Source of the DNA: Dehalococcoidia bacterium
GTDB taxonomy: Bacteria; Chloroflexota; Dehalococcoidia; Lucifugimonadales; Lucifugimonadaceae
Length of the DNA stretch: 64,000 nucleotides
Assembly: GCA_022451965.1 (NCBI GenBank)
Contig: JAKUNJ010000004.1
Span: 62,001-126,000 of the forward strand
Reading direction: 5' to 3'
The position numbers and the translations under genes are program-made. Below, in pieces: positions 33,689-43,271 of this stretch; within the stretch, counting starts at the first letter, position 1; the number at the start of each line of letters is the position of its first letter. The notes under the pieces are model-generated. The model saw only the letters and a program-made list of their open reading frames with translations, was not told the DNA's origin and did no database searches.

Positions 33689-36361
33689 TTATTTTTTTCT
33701 AGAAACTAAAACTAATAAGCTGGGAAGCACAAAAACTGAGGAAATTAGGGCTAAAAGAATCATAATTGCTGTTATTTGACCAAAGCTTGCAAAAAGAGGC
33801 ATTGGAGCCATCCCCATAATTGCAAAGCCAGCCATACTTGAAAGAGCCGAACCTAGTAAAGCTATTCCTGTGCCATTTAATGTTTTTCTCAAGGCAACCT
33901 CTTTACTATTCTTTCTAATTTCTTCTCTAAATCTTTGAGTAATATGAATTGAAAAATCTATTCCCACACCAATTGAAATTGCTCCTATTGTTGCAGTTAC
34001 AAAATTTAATGAGTACCCTCCAATATACATAATTCCATATAACCAACTCACTACTAATCCAATTGGTAAAGTTGTTATAAATGCGTACTTAATTGATCTA
34101 AAGGTTATAAATAAGACTATAAAAGAAGCTAAGGCCGCTAAAGGAATAGATCTAAACAATGCATTAGTTCCACTTGAAAGTTCAACATCTCTTACAAATG
34201 GAGATCCTGTAATTCCAAATTCAGAAAAATAATCTTTATCCTTCAAAATATCTAATTCTTTTTCTATTTCATTTCTGGCTAGGGTAGTTACTCCTTGGCT
34301 TGCAGAATCAGGAATTCCAACTCTCAATACAGTGGAAAAATCATTTTCTGATTTTATTAATGCAAACTTAATTCTGTTTGGTGAAAAAATTGTTTCTAGG
34401 CTATCTGTCAGTAAACCATTATCAATCAATTGATTAAAATACTCTTTTATTTTTGATTGATCGGTAGTGTCAATTCCTCCAAATTCTAGAAGGGATAAAA
34501 TATTGGGTTCAATTAATAAAAGGTTTCCTTTAGTATCATGAGCCAAAAAATCTTTTTTATCTAAATTATTTACCAGTTTTTTAATGTCACTAATTGCCTC
34601 TGGTTTATCTAGAGAACCTTTTATATATATTAATCCTATTTCTCCTGTAGTATCTCCTAAATGATAATCCAATTTATCTAATCCTTTTACAAAATCAGAT
34701 TGTGGGTTAAAAAAATCTGCCACTTCAAAGGAAGCTTCTAGCTTGAATGCTAAAAATGTTGTATAAATTGTAATCAAGGAAAAGAAGAGTACTGTAATTA
34801 TCGGCTTTCCGCTGAAAAAAAGTATAATTGAACTAAAATAAGATTCAAATTTTTCAAAAAAACTTATTCTTAATTGTGGATTTTTATTTTTTGGCCTTTC
34901 TCCTCTTACGAAATATATAGGTGTAATCAAAAAGAATAATATATTTATCACTGCTAACAAAACACCTAATATTGGAGATAAAAGTAAAAATACAATCACT
35001 GACCCTCCTGCAGTTCCTGCTGAACCTAGAGATAAGAATAATCTAAACAATTTGTTACTAAAAATATTACTTTTATTGTCTAAAGATTCTATTCTAGACA
35101 GTAGAAATGGTGCATAAATTCCAAGTACTATATACGCGGCAAAAGTTGCTACTCCTGCTGCAAGTCCAAAATGAACTATTGATTCTATACCTGCTGTAAT
35201 ATTTGATAAAAAAGCAATTGCATCACTTATAAACGCCAGAGTTAGTGCTGCCCCAACCCCTGTGAATGCTATTATAAATTTTCTATCGAAAGATATATCA
35301 TTATTTTTTTCTTCTTGATATCTTCTTATAGCGTGAACTCCGAAGTCAACTCCAAGTGAAATCATGGCGATTGGAACTATCATGTCAGCAACTAAGCCCC
35401 CTTTAAGACCTAGTAAATAAGAAAATCCTTTTAGCCATATCATTAATATGGAAAGACCTATGCCTATTAAAACTACTGCCCAGTAAGATCTGAGAGAAAA
35501 GCCAACTACTGCAATGGCAGCAATTACTGTTAGTGTTATGAATAAAGCAGATGAAAATCCTTGTCTTTCTCCTTCTAAATTGACATCAATTGCTACTCCC
35601 CAAACATTTAGTTGAGGTAGTTCTTTTTTTAGTAATTCAAGTACTTTTGTATTAAATTTTTCTTTATCAATAGTAGCTTTATCTCCAGATAGAGCTACTC
35701 TTTGAGATCCTCCTCCTAAAGATTCATTGTCAGCTAAAACAGCAATAGTTATTGCTGGAGAAGTCCACCAGTCTATTTCTTTTCCGTTTATGTTTCTTTT
35801 TGAGATGCTAGAGTGAACACTTATGTTTCTTCCTACTTCAGTGAAGTCATCATTACCTAAAATTACAGAAAGAACTTCTTTCACTTCTTCATTACTTGCT
35901 TCACTCAATGACTTATTGAAATTTGGATTATTGTTCAAAATTTCATTTACTATATCAGCAATAGTTAGTAATCCATTCACACTAGTACCAGTCTCAGAAT
36001 CAATGTAAGAGAATAAATGTTCCTTTGGAGATATAGTTTCGGGAGAAAGTTTTTTATTAATATCTTCCTTTCTCAGTTTATTTTCTGCCAGATATATGTT
36101 TAATAAGTTATCTTTGGAAAGAATATCATCTCCATTTTTACTTTCTAAAATAAAAAAAGCAAAATGTGCCTCATCTGAAAATTCAAGTGAAATCTTTTTA
36201 TCTAGATCTATAATTGGATCATTGGGAGATGTTGAAGCATCTCCTCTATAAGGTATAAACAAGTATGATAAAATTAGTCCAATTGTAGTAAAAATGAATA
36301 ACAAAAATATTTTTGTCGGATTTTCTACAAAGAATTTAGATATGCTTTCATAAATATTCAT
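33689..36361 (-). CDS. MMPL/RND-family transporter
   Basis: 890-aa RND-superfamily permease of the MMPL/HpnN kind with the duplicated layout: one helix near residue 15, a large outer loop (about 40-270), five or six helices (about 270-480), a second pair of helix (about 515) and outer loop (540-720), and six more helices to the end. Each half has the family's Asp-bearing helix (ISLGVDFGVHAIRRYQEE and ISIGVGIDFSIHITQRFREE). Such proteins move lipids, hopanoids or other hydrophobic molecules using proton flow. First gene of the minus-strand run that includes tldD/tldE. Confidence 0.9.
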   Translation of the reverse strand: MNIYESISKFFVENPTKIFLLFIFTTIGLILSYLFIPYRGDASTSPNDPIIDLDKKISLEFSDEAHFAFFILESKNGDDILSKDNLLNIYLAENKLRKEDINKKLSPETISPKEHLFSYIDSETGTSVNGLLTIADIVNEILNNNPNFNKSLSEASNEEVKEVLSVILGNDDFTEVGRNISVHSSISKRNINGKEIDWWTSPAITIAVLADNESLGGGSQRVALSGDKATIDKEKFNTKVLELLKKELPQLNVWGVAIDVNLEGERQGFSSALFITLTVIAAIAVVGFSLRSYWAVVLIGIGLSILMIWLKGFSYLLGLKGGLVADMIVPIAMISLGVDFGVHAIRRYQEEKNNDISFDRKFIIAFTGVGAALTLAFISDAIAFLSNITAGIESIVHFGLAAGVATFAAYIVLGIYAPFLLSRIESLDNKSNIFSNKLFRLFLSLGSAGTAGGSVIVFLLLSPILGVLLAVINILFFLITPIYFVRGERPKNKNPQLRISFFEKFESYFSSIILFFSGKPIITVLFFSLITIYTTFLAFKLEASFEVADFFNPQSDFVKGLDKLDYHLGDTTGEIGLIYIKGSLDKPEAISDIKKLVNNLDKKDFLAHDTKGNLLLIEPNILSLLEFGGIDTTDQSKIKEYFNQLIDNGLLTDSLETIFSPNRIKFALIKSENDFSTVLRVGIPDSASQGVTTLARNEIEKELDILKDKDYFSEFGITGSPFVRDVELSSGTNALFRSIPLAALASFIVLFITFRSIKYAFITTLPIGLVVSWLYGIMYIGGYSLNFVTATIGAISIGVGIDFSIHITQRFREEIRKNSKEVALRKTLNGTGIALLGSALSSMAGFAIMGMAPMPLFASFGQITAIMILLALISSVFVLPSLLVLVSRKK

Positions 36362-36426
36362 AAGCCTATTCTAAGTATACTCTAGGAATAATTTAGATAA
36401 ATTACTAAAATGTTAATTATATTGTC

Positions 36427-37686
36427 ATGAAAAAATTACCAAAAATTTATTATGGGTGGTTAATAGTTATTGCCCTTTTTTTATCTATGGCACTTGGCAT
36501 TGGCACTAGACAAGGATTTGGAATTTTTGTTGATTTATGGGAGTCAGAATGGGAAACTAATGTATCATCAATAAGCTTAGCGGCAAGTATTGGGTGGTTA
36601 GTTAATGGCTTGGCTGCTCCCATTATTGGTCAATTGTCCGATAAATATGGCCCTAAAATTATTCTTATATTTTCAGCCATAATAATATCTTTGTCTTCTA
36701 TTTTAGTAGCAACATCATTTAATGTGATAACTTTATCTATTTATTATGGATTTCTTATTTCATTTGCAACAGCTACTGGAGGTCCAGTAGGAATCCTTTT
36801 ATCAAAATGGTTTGCAAAAAAAAGAGGAGTTGCTATGGGTGCAGTAATGGCAGGAGGATCTATAGGAAGTTTATTTTTCATCCCATTATTAACTTTTATA
36901 ACTCTAAACTATAGTTGGCAATTAGCATGGATCATAATGGGGCTATTTGGATTAATTTTTGTAGTTCCATTATTTATTATTGTTCTTAAGAATGATCCAA
37001 GAGAGTTAGATAATGAAATATTAATATCAGATAACTTAGATTCAGATATAGACGAAAATGGTCCACTATGGGTGGATAATTGGTCTGCAGCATATAATTC
37101 AAAACCAATGTGGCAACTTTCTATAGGATATTTTGTTTGTGGCATTACCACAGCATCTATTTCTGTTCATTTTATAAACTGGGCAATTTCTGAAAACATA
37201 TCTGCTTCAGAAGCAGCATTCTCCTTTGGAGTTTTAAGCGCGGTTAATGGAATTTCTGTATTTTGTTCTGGATATTTTTCAGATATGTTTCAAAGAAGAT
37301 ATATTTTAGCGATGGTGTACTTTGTTAGAGGCTTAGCTTTCTTATGTTTATTGCTACTTTCTGGACAAATTGCATTGTGGGCTTTTGCCATCATAGGAGG
37401 AATGTCTTGGTTAGCTACTGTTCCATTAACTACTGCATTAACATCTGAAATTTATGGTTACAAAAAGTTAGGCTCATTAGTAGGACTAATAAATATGTCT
37501 CATCAAATAGGAGGAGCTGGATCTGTTATTTTATTTGGAATGGCTTATGATTATTACGGCGATTATGATTTAGGCCTTTGGGTGGGAGTAATTTCATTAA
37601 TAATAGCAACGATTGCATCATTTACTATAAGAGAAAAGAAGTTTTCTTCTAGATTCTATAATAAAATTTCTGAGAACATCGTCTAA
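36427..37686 (+). CDS. MFS transporter (monocarboxylate-type)
   Basis: 419-aa carrier with 12 helices. It begins KIYYGWLIVIALFLSMALGIGTRQGFGIF, contains QLSDKYGPKIIL (MFS motif A) and a long central loop with acidic residues (about 195-220). The YYGW start groups it with the oxalate/formate-antiporter-like and monocarboxylate carriers, as for the one at 21362. It is divergent from the MMPL gene and coupled (TAATG) to a 66-aa membrane protein. Confidence 0.88.
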   Translation: MKKLPKIYYGWLIVIALFLSMALGIGTRQGFGIFVDLWESEWETNVSSISLAASIGWLVNGLAAPIIGQLSDKYGPKIILIFSAIIISLSSILVATSFNVITLSIYYGFLISFATATGGPVGILLSKWFAKKRGVAMGAVMAGGSIGSLFFIPLLTFITLNYSWQLAWIIMGLFGLIFVVPLFIIVLKNDPRELDNEILISDNLDSDIDENGPLWVDNWSAAYNSKPMWQLSIGYFVCGITTASISVHFINWAISENISASEAAFSFGVLSAVNGISVFCSGYFSDMFQRRYILAMVYFVRGLAFLCLLLLSGQIALWAFAIIGGMSWLATVPLTTALTSEIYGYKKLGSLVGLINMSHQIGGAGSVILFGMAYDYYGDYDLGLWVGVISLIIATIASFTIREKKFSSRFYNKISENIV

Positions 37687-37886
37687 TGTTTTTAGAAATT
37701 AAGGGGCAACAATCTATTAGGAATCATCATGGTGATTCTATTAATCCTGAATTTGCAGAGTGGGTAGTGGATTTTATTTCAAGCTTTTCAAATAACTTTT
37801 GGATATCAGTATTTACAATTGGATTCTTAATTATTTTTATTTTATTTATATCCATTTTGGTGATTTCAAAAAAAAATAGGCGGTAA
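37686..37886 (+). CDS. 66-aa membrane mini-protein coupled to the MFS gene
   Basis: The ATG overlaps the MFS stop (TAATG). The product has a 35-residue polar head (including RNHHGDSINPEF), one transmembrane helix (about 41-60, VFTIGFLIIFILFISILVI) and a basic C-terminus (SKKNRR), so the head should face outside. The organisation suggests an accessory subunit of the transporter; no family is known to me. Confidence 0.55.
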   Translation: MFLEIKGQQSIRNHHGDSINPEFAEWVVDFISSFSNNFWISVFTIGFLIIFILFISILVISKKNRR

Positions 37887-37893
37887 AAATAGA

Positions 37894-38559
37894 CTATGAA
37901 TCTTTTTTACTTTTTGAAATTACTCTAATCAATCTTCTTAATGTTATAGTCCAACCAATTAATGCACTTAATGCTATAGAAAGCGGTTCTCCAGGTACCC
38001 CTTTTCTCCAGTCTTCAACCTCTTTTATTGAATCAAACAAAATAAATTTATATAGTTCTTCAATTGATCCAACAAGGGCAACGATAGTTATTAAGCCAAA
38101 AAATATTGTACCGGCAAATACAAGCATCTTGAAAATTATATCTGTAGATGGATCTTGTTTCATATTAGATTCATTTTTAGATTGCAATCTTGCATGAACT
38201 AGAAAAATTATTCCACTTATTATTGCAGTCGTTATTCCTGTAAATAAGCTAGCTTCAACACTTCCATTAAACATCTGAACCATTGTTTCACTATCGTTTG
38301 AGCTATACGATTCTATTTGAAAGCTAAAGCTATTTCCAAAAACTGTTGCAAATATTCCTTGGAGAATCCTAGAAATTCCTGCTAAGCAAAAAACCCCTCC
38401 TGAAATTAATCTCACAAAATAGAAATAGCCATTTAATGAGATATCGAAACTAATCTTAACTCCAGTGTTTTTAAAAGCATAACCAATTAAGAAAATTATT
38501 CCACTTACTATTAATATTGCAAAAAGAATCCCTATTGCAACTCCAATAAAATCAAACAT
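37894..38559 (-). CDS. Multi-pass membrane protein of unknown function
   Basis: 221-aa protein with about five hydrophobic segments (near residues 5-28, 45-68, 103-122, 143-165 and 190-207) and a basic tail. There are no motifs I can tie to a transporter or enzyme. A polar outer loop (about 75-100, SYSSNDSETMVQMF) separates helices 2 and 3. It converges with the mini-protein at 37686 with a 7-nt gap. An ATCCTCC in plus orientation just upstream of the start codon is a good Shine-Dalgarno for this minus-strand gene. Confidence 0.6.
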   Translation of the reverse strand: MFDFIGVAIGILFAILIVSGIIFLIGYAFKNTGVKISFDISLNGYFYFVRLISGGVFCLAGISRILQGIFATVFGNSFSFQIESYSSNDSETMVQMFNGSVEASLFTGITTAIISGIIFLVHARLQSKNESNMKQDPSTDIIFKMLVFAGTIFFGLITIVALVGSIEELYKFILFDSIKEVEDWRKGVPGEPLSIALSALIGWTITLRRLIRVISKSKKDS

Positions 38560-38660
38560 TTATCCTCCATTTAATTGAGTTATGTTATCGAAAGTTTATA
38601 CTAAGAGGTAATTAATTTGAATTGAGATATAATTGTTTTTATTATAGTTTAAGATGGCTA

Positions 38661-38852
38661 ATGAAAAAAAATATTAAAGTTTTAGAAGATAAAAACAGGG
38701 TTATTGATCCTTGGGAAGACTACATAAATCATAATTATGAAAATTTGAGTACCTTTCAAAAAATTCTAAGACCCATAATAATATTTTCTATTGCAACTTT
38801 TGTATTAATTTTTATAATAGGTTTCCTTTTAGTTAAAACTGGTCAATGGTGA
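38661..38852 (+). CDS. 63-aa single-pass membrane protein
   Basis: Small protein with an amphipathic N-terminal part (WEDYINHNYENLSTFQKI) and one C-terminal helix (IIIFSIATFVLIFIIGFLLV). The frame could begin at the TTG at 38622, but the ATG at 38661 gives a sensible lysine-rich start, so I use it. Its stop lies just before the exchanger reading frame, and translational coupling is likely. No recognised family. Confidence 0.5.
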   Translation: MKKNIKVLEDKNRVIDPWEDYINHNYENLSTFQKILRPIIIFSIATFVLIFIIGFLLVKTGQW

Positions 38853-38952
38853 GCAAATCATAGATATCTTAACTCTGAATATAATAATTTTTCTTTTTAG
38901 TGCCTTAGCTACGGTAGTATTTGGATCATATTTAGCGAAATATGGTGATGTA

Positions 38953-39837
38953 TTGGCTTCTATTACTGGATTAGGAAGATTATTCGTTGGAAGTATACTT
39001 GTAGCTTTGGCTACTTCTTTACCTGAACTTTCTGCTAATATTTCTGCTGTATTACTTGATCCACCAAATCCGGCACTTGCCTTAGGAGATATTTTAGGAT
39101 CAAATATGGTAAATATGCTAATATTCGGTGCAGTAGCTCTATTTTTTGGTGGTAAAACTGTTATTGATCAAATTTCTAGCAGTCAAATTTACTTGGCATC
39201 TTTATCAATTTTTATGACTATAGTTGTTCTTATTGTTGCATTCATTAACTTTTCTTACTCATTTTTCAATATTGGATTATCCTCACTTATAATTATTGTC
39301 TTTTATGTAATAGGATTAAGGGTTACTTACAGTTTGAAACCGCAAGAAGAAGATGAAGAAGATGATTCTGGAATTTCTACTATGAAGGCTTGGACTTACT
39401 TTATTTTGATTTCAATAGGAGTTATATTTTCAGGATATTTCCTGGCTTATAGTGTAGATAACATATCTCATGAAACAGGAGTTGCCTCAAGTACACTTGG
39501 AATCATTGTTTCTTCACTAGTTACATCAATGCCTGAAGCATCATCTTTTATTGCCTCAGTTAGACTAAAGGCTGCGGATCTAGGCGTTGCTGGATTATTT
39601 GGCAGTTGTGTATTTAATGTAACTATAATTTTCTATACAGATATATTCTATTCAGGAAATATTGTGCAACAGTTTGAAAATTCTCACATCATAGCTACTA
39701 TCACTGGATTGTTACTTATTTCTCTAGCAGGTCTTACAGTTTTCCTCAAATCAAGAGCTAAGGGCCTGATAATAAACTCTACACTTTTTTCTATAGTTTT
39801 GGTTTATGCAGTTGGAATAATGCTAATAACTACTTAG
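38953..39837 (+). CDS. Calcium/sodium antiporter family (CaCA) protein, start uncertain
   Basis: Cation exchanger of the CaCA/YrbG type, about 294 aa from the TTG at 38953. The two alpha repeats are clear: VALATSLPELSANISAVL with GDILGSNMVNMLIFG, and SSLVTSMPEASSFIASV with GLFGSCVFNVTI, separated by an acidic loop (EEDEEDDSG) that could sense Ca2+. The reading frame stays open upstream to 38833 and encodes the missing first helix (ILTLNIIIFLFSALATVVFG), but no ATG, GTG or TTG lies there. The true start is therefore either a rare codon near 38857-38878 or hidden by a frameshift. Confidence 0.8.
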   Translation: MASITGLGRLFVGSILVALATSLPELSANISAVLLDPPNPALALGDILGSNMVNMLIFGAVALFFGGKTVIDQISSSQIYLASLSIFMTIVVLIVAFINFSYSFFNIGLSSLIIIVFYVIGLRVTYSLKPQEEDEEDDSGISTMKAWTYFILISIGVIFSGYFLAYSVDNISHETGVASSTLGIIVSSLVTSMPEASSFIASVRLKAADLGVAGLFGSCVFNVTIIFYTDIFYSGNIVQQFENSHIIATITGLLLISLAGLTVFLKSRAKGLIINSTLFSIVLVYAVGIMLITT

Positions 39838-40937
39838 ATAGTAAAATCAATAATTCCTCTTCCATCTTTTCCAGATTCTAAGTCTTCATAAGCTTCATTG
39901 ATTTTTTCAAGGGGATATTTTCTTTCTATAACTGAATTTATGTCAATTTTTCCTGATCTGTAAAAATCAATTATTCTTTCAAAGGTAACATGAGGGGATA
40001 CAGAGCCATAATATGATCCTAATAAAGTTTTATGATCCCTTACCAAGTCTACTAGATCAATATTTGCCTTCGCTCCAATAGGAGCTAATCCAATAAGAAC
40101 TCCAGTTCCTCCTTTTTTTAATGATCCCATCATTTGTTCAGTTGTAATAGGGCTTCCAAATGCATCAAATCCAAAATCTACTCCTTGACCATTAGTTAGT
40201 TCTAAAATTTTATCAACAGCATTTTCATTTTTTGAATTTATAGTATGAGTAGCGCCAAATTTATAGCTAAACTCTAGTTTGCTATCCAAAATATCAACAG
40301 CTATAATTTTCGAGGAATTCATCAAACTTCCACCTAAGATACTATTAAGTCCTACTCCTCCTGTTCCAAAAACTGCAATAGTAGCTCCAGGGAAAATATC
40401 TTTTTGATTTATTACTCCACCAATACCTGTTGTTACAGAACAACCGATTAAGCATGCAACCTCTATTGGTACATCATCATCAATTTTATAACATGCATTT
40501 TCAGGAATAATTATTTCTTCTGCAAAGACACCTAATTTTGCCATTTGATGAATATCATTATTATCTTCATCAGTTAGTCTGAAGGTTCCATCATATTGTT
40601 TCGTACCAGTTAGTCTATTTGTGTCGCATAAATTACCTAAGCCTGTTCTGCATGACACACAAGAGCCACAACTAGCAACAAAAGATAAAATACATCTATC
40701 TCCTTTGGTTACAGATTGAACATTTTCTCCTATATCTTCAACTATTCCTGCTCCTTCGTGACCAACTACTATAGGCATAGGAAAAGCAGTTTCCCCTTTC
40801 ATAATATGGTGATCAGATGCACAAACTCCTGCAGCCAACATCTTAACTTTTACTTCATTACTTTTAGGAGATTCTTGATTTAGATCTTTGATAAGCATAG
40901 GCTTATTTGCTTCGTATAAAACTGCAGCTTTTACCAT
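39834..40937 (-). CDS. Zinc-dependent alcohol dehydrogenase (MDR family)
   Basis: 367-aa medium-chain dehydrogenase. Catalytic-zinc Cys in GVCASDHHIMKGE, GHEGAGIVEDIG with its His-Glu, and the four-Cys structural zinc loop in SFVASCGSCVSCRTGLGNLC. NAD site is FGTGGVGLNSILGG. It resembles class III-like/NDMA-type enzymes (also CIGCSVTTGIGGVIN). Possible substrates include aldehydes or alcohols such as lactaldehyde from deoxysugar cleavage, which would suit the locus. It follows the MFS gene by 10 nt and overlaps the exchanger stop tail to tail. Confidence 0.9.
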   Translation of the reverse strand: MVKAAVLYEANKPMLIKDLNQESPKSNEVKVKMLAAGVCASDHHIMKGETAFPMPIVVGHEGAGIVEDIGENVQSVTKGDRCILSFVASCGSCVSCRTGLGNLCDTNRLTGTKQYDGTFRLTDEDNNDIHQMAKLGVFAEEIIIPENACYKIDDDVPIEVACLIGCSVTTGIGGVINQKDIFPGATIAVFGTGGVGLNSILGGSLMNSSKIIAVDILDSKLEFSYKFGATHTINSKNENAVDKILELTNGQGVDFGFDAFGSPITTEQMMGSLKKGGTGVLIGLAPIGAKANIDLVDLVRDHKTLLGSYYGSVSPHVTFERIIDFYRSGKIDINSVIERKYPLEKINEAYEDLESGKDGRGIIDFTI

Positions 40938-40947
40938 TAATACTTCC

Positions 40948-42156
40948 TTATTTTTCTTTTATTTTCACGAAAATAAAACTTAAAATTGCAATAACTAAGA
41001 GTAATTCTACTATATTGAATGCAATATTATAAGATTGATATTTATCAAAAATAATTCCTGAAAAAATTGGTCCTATAATAATAGGTATTGCAATAGGAAA
41101 ATTTAGAGCACCAAATATAGAGGAGTATCTCTTTAGACCAAATAATTCTGTTGTAACAGCAGGACCTAGTACTCCCATGGCACCTATTCCAAAACCCATA
41201 AATGAAGATCCAATCCACAATAAGATTTCATTATTAGAAAGAACAAATTGAATCCCTATCATTTGGAAAATTACAACAATTATAAAAATAAATCTAGAAG
41301 GTATATAGTCACTTAAATAACCACTTATAAGCTTACTTAGAACAGCAAAAATTCCAAAAGCAGACATCATAGATGATGCTAATGTTGTACTAATTCCTTG
41401 TGAAACAAAATGTGGCACTAATTGAATAACTACGGTTGTTCTAGCAAATTGTTGTAATGTTAATCCAATAGCTAAAAACCAAAAAGCATTTGTTTTCATA
41501 GCTTCTGATAATTCAAAATCAGATTTATTATTTACAGATTTATATTTACTCGAAGATTTATCAGAAAAATCTAAATTTTTATCATCTCTTATAAATATTA
41601 TTACAAGAATTAAGACTATAAAGGTTGAAGCTCCTAGAACATAAAAGGCAGATCGCCATCCTGAAGAAAGAATTAGGAAAGTAGCTATTGGAACAGAAAT
41701 AACCGCTGAAAAATTATTTCCAGCCATAGTAAATCCAATCATTCTACCTCGAATTTTAGGGAACCAAAGTCCCATTAGTTTTCCAAGCGGAAGTTGAGTT
41801 GCACCAGGTATCCCGACATAAAGCAAAATACTAGATAAATAAAGTTGCCATAATTCGTTCATTGAACCTCTTATAAAGAATCCAATGCTGATTATTAGTA
41901 GAGAATAAGCCATGATTTTCATAGATCCAAATCTATCCAAAAATCTACCTGCAAAAGGAGCAATAAAAGAACTAGCTATTCCTAGAGAAAGAGATAAATT
42001 TATTTCTGTTCTTGACCATCCAAATTCTTCTTCTAGAGGAATAACAAATGCTTGAAAAGCATATTGAATCAAACCTATTGAAGTACCTACTGATAGAAAT
42101 GTTGTGGTTGCAATATACCATCTTCTATACTGTGGTTTGAGTATCGATAGACTCAT
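40948..42156 (-). CDS. MFS transporter
   Basis: 402-aa carrier with 12 hydrophobic helices, MFS motif A as GRFLDRFGSMKIM, and a charged central loop (IFIRDDKNLDFSDKSSSKYK). Similar in pattern to oxalate/formate- and monocarboxylate-type carriers. Its ATG overlaps the stop of the enolase-superfamily gene upstream by 4 nt and the alcohol dehydrogenase follows, so it is likely the uptake system for the acid handled by these enzymes. Confidence 0.88.
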   Translation of the reverse strand: MSLSILKPQYRRWYIATTTFLSVGTSIGLIQYAFQAFVIPLEEEFGWSRTEINLSLSLGIASSFIAPFAGRFLDRFGSMKIMAYSLLIISIGFFIRGSMNELWQLYLSSILLYVGIPGATQLPLGKLMGLWFPKIRGRMIGFTMAGNNFSAVISVPIATFLILSSGWRSAFYVLGASTFIVLILVIIFIRDDKNLDFSDKSSSKYKSVNNKSDFELSEAMKTNAFWFLAIGLTLQQFARTTVVIQLVPHFVSQGISTTLASSMMSAFGIFAVLSKLISGYLSDYIPSRFIFIIVVIFQMIGIQFVLSNNEILLWIGSSFMGFGIGAMGVLGPAVTTELFGLKRYSSIFGALNFPIAIPIIIGPIFSGIIFDKYQSYNIAFNIVELLLVIAILSFIFVKIKEK

Positions 42157-43271
42157 TCTCTTAGGATTAGATCTTCTTTGATTGTCACACCTAATCCAGG
42201 CTTATCAGGGACCTCAATCTTTCCGTCTATAACGTCTAATTTTTCATTAAAAATATAAAATTTATTCTTGTAGCTACTAAGCGGAGGGTCGTTTAGCATT
42301 TCACAAAAGGGAGCATTCTCCCAACTTGATAGTAAGTGCATATGAGCGACAACTCCTATATCTCCGCCTCCATGATGTGGAACAATTTCTTTATTTGATG
42401 TTAGAGATAACTCTCCAATTTCTATTAATGGGGTTATGCCGCCTAGAACCATAGATTCTGGTTGTAATACATCATATGTGTTTTTTTCTACCATGTGATA
42501 AAAGTCAGCAACAACTGTATTATTTTCTCCTCCAGCAATTTTTGTTTTATTCATTGCAACTAATTCTGATAATTCTTCGTAGTTAAATCTAGGTCTAGGT
42601 TCTTCTAACCAGTAGCAACCTAAATCACTCATAGCTTCGTTCATTTTTTTTGCTCTATCAAAATCCCAAATAACACCTGGTTGCCAAGGGTAGCTCGATT
42701 GTGCCTGGTTAGCATCTACTAGAATTTCAATTTCACCTGAAGTCTTCTCAACTATTTTTTCAATTGTCTCTATATCTTTATCTGCTTCATAATGATGAAG
42801 CCTAACTTTTATAACCTTCCATCCCTCTTGTTGAATAGATTTTGCCATTTCAGCTCTTTCATTTGGTTCTGATAAAATAACAAAGCTTGAATAGGGAATA
42901 AGATAATCTTTTTTTCTTCCTAGAATATTTGAAATAGATTTATTCTCTATTTTGCCCTTTAAATCCCATAGGGCTATGTCTATACCTGCTAGTCCGTTAT
43001 AAGGAATATTTCTACATTGATAGATTAGGTACTTAAAGTGGTCAATTACATCTACTGGATTTTTTCCCACTAAATATTCTTTTGCACTACTTAAAATACT
43101 TTTATCACATCCAGGTCCAATTCCAATGTCACCATTTTCTAATTCAATCTCAGTGAATTCGGTGCCACCAATTGTTGATTTAACAGTACTACCTGGACTC
43201 CAAGCGGGCTCTACATCGCCCAAATAATCTATTAATTTGGTTTTTGAAACTCTTAAGTCTTTAATTTTCAT
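42153..43271 (-). CDS. Mandelate racemase/muconate lactonizing (enolase superfamily) enzyme
   Basis: About 372 aa from the ATG at 43271, chosen because AGAGGA lies 4-5 nt upstream; the frame extends 16 codons further without a ribosome site. Acid/base residue in IKVRLHH (K-x-R), metal ligands in LVDANQAQ (Asp), LEEPRPR (Glu) and AGGEN (Glu), and the base His in VPHHGGGDIG. The K-x-R plus His layout is the mandelate racemase pattern, suggesting an acid-sugar dehydratase or epimerase. Substrate not assignable. First gene of an enolase - MFS - alcohol dehydrogenase unit. Confidence 0.85.
   Translation of the reverse strand: MKIKDLRVSKTKLIDYLGDVEPAWSPGSTVKSTIGGTEFTEIELENGDIGIGPGCDKSILSSAKEYLVGKNPVDVIDHFKYLIYQCRNIPYNGLAGIDIALWDLKGKIENKSISNILGRKKDYLIPYSSFVILSEPNERAEMAKSIQQEGWKVIKVRLHHYEADKDIETIEKIVEKTSGEIEILVDANQAQSSYPWQPGVIWDFDRAKKMNEAMSDLGCYWLEEPRPRFNYEELSELVAMNKTKIAGGENNTVVADFYHMVEKNTYDVLQPESMVLGGITPLIEIGELSLTSNKEIVPHHGGGDIGVVAHMHLLSSWENAPFCEMLNDPPLSSYKNKFYIFNEKLDVIDGKIEVPDKPGLGVTIKEDLILRE

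Noticed and set aside
28434-36361. RiPP biosynthesis cluster around tldD/tldE
   Set aside because: No precursor peptide, cyclodehydratase, radical-SAM or dehydratase gene is visible among the neighbours.
38622-38660. TTG start for the small membrane protein
   Set aside because: The added 13 residues (aromatic, Cys-bearing) look unlike a protein start and the ATG at 38661 is more natural.
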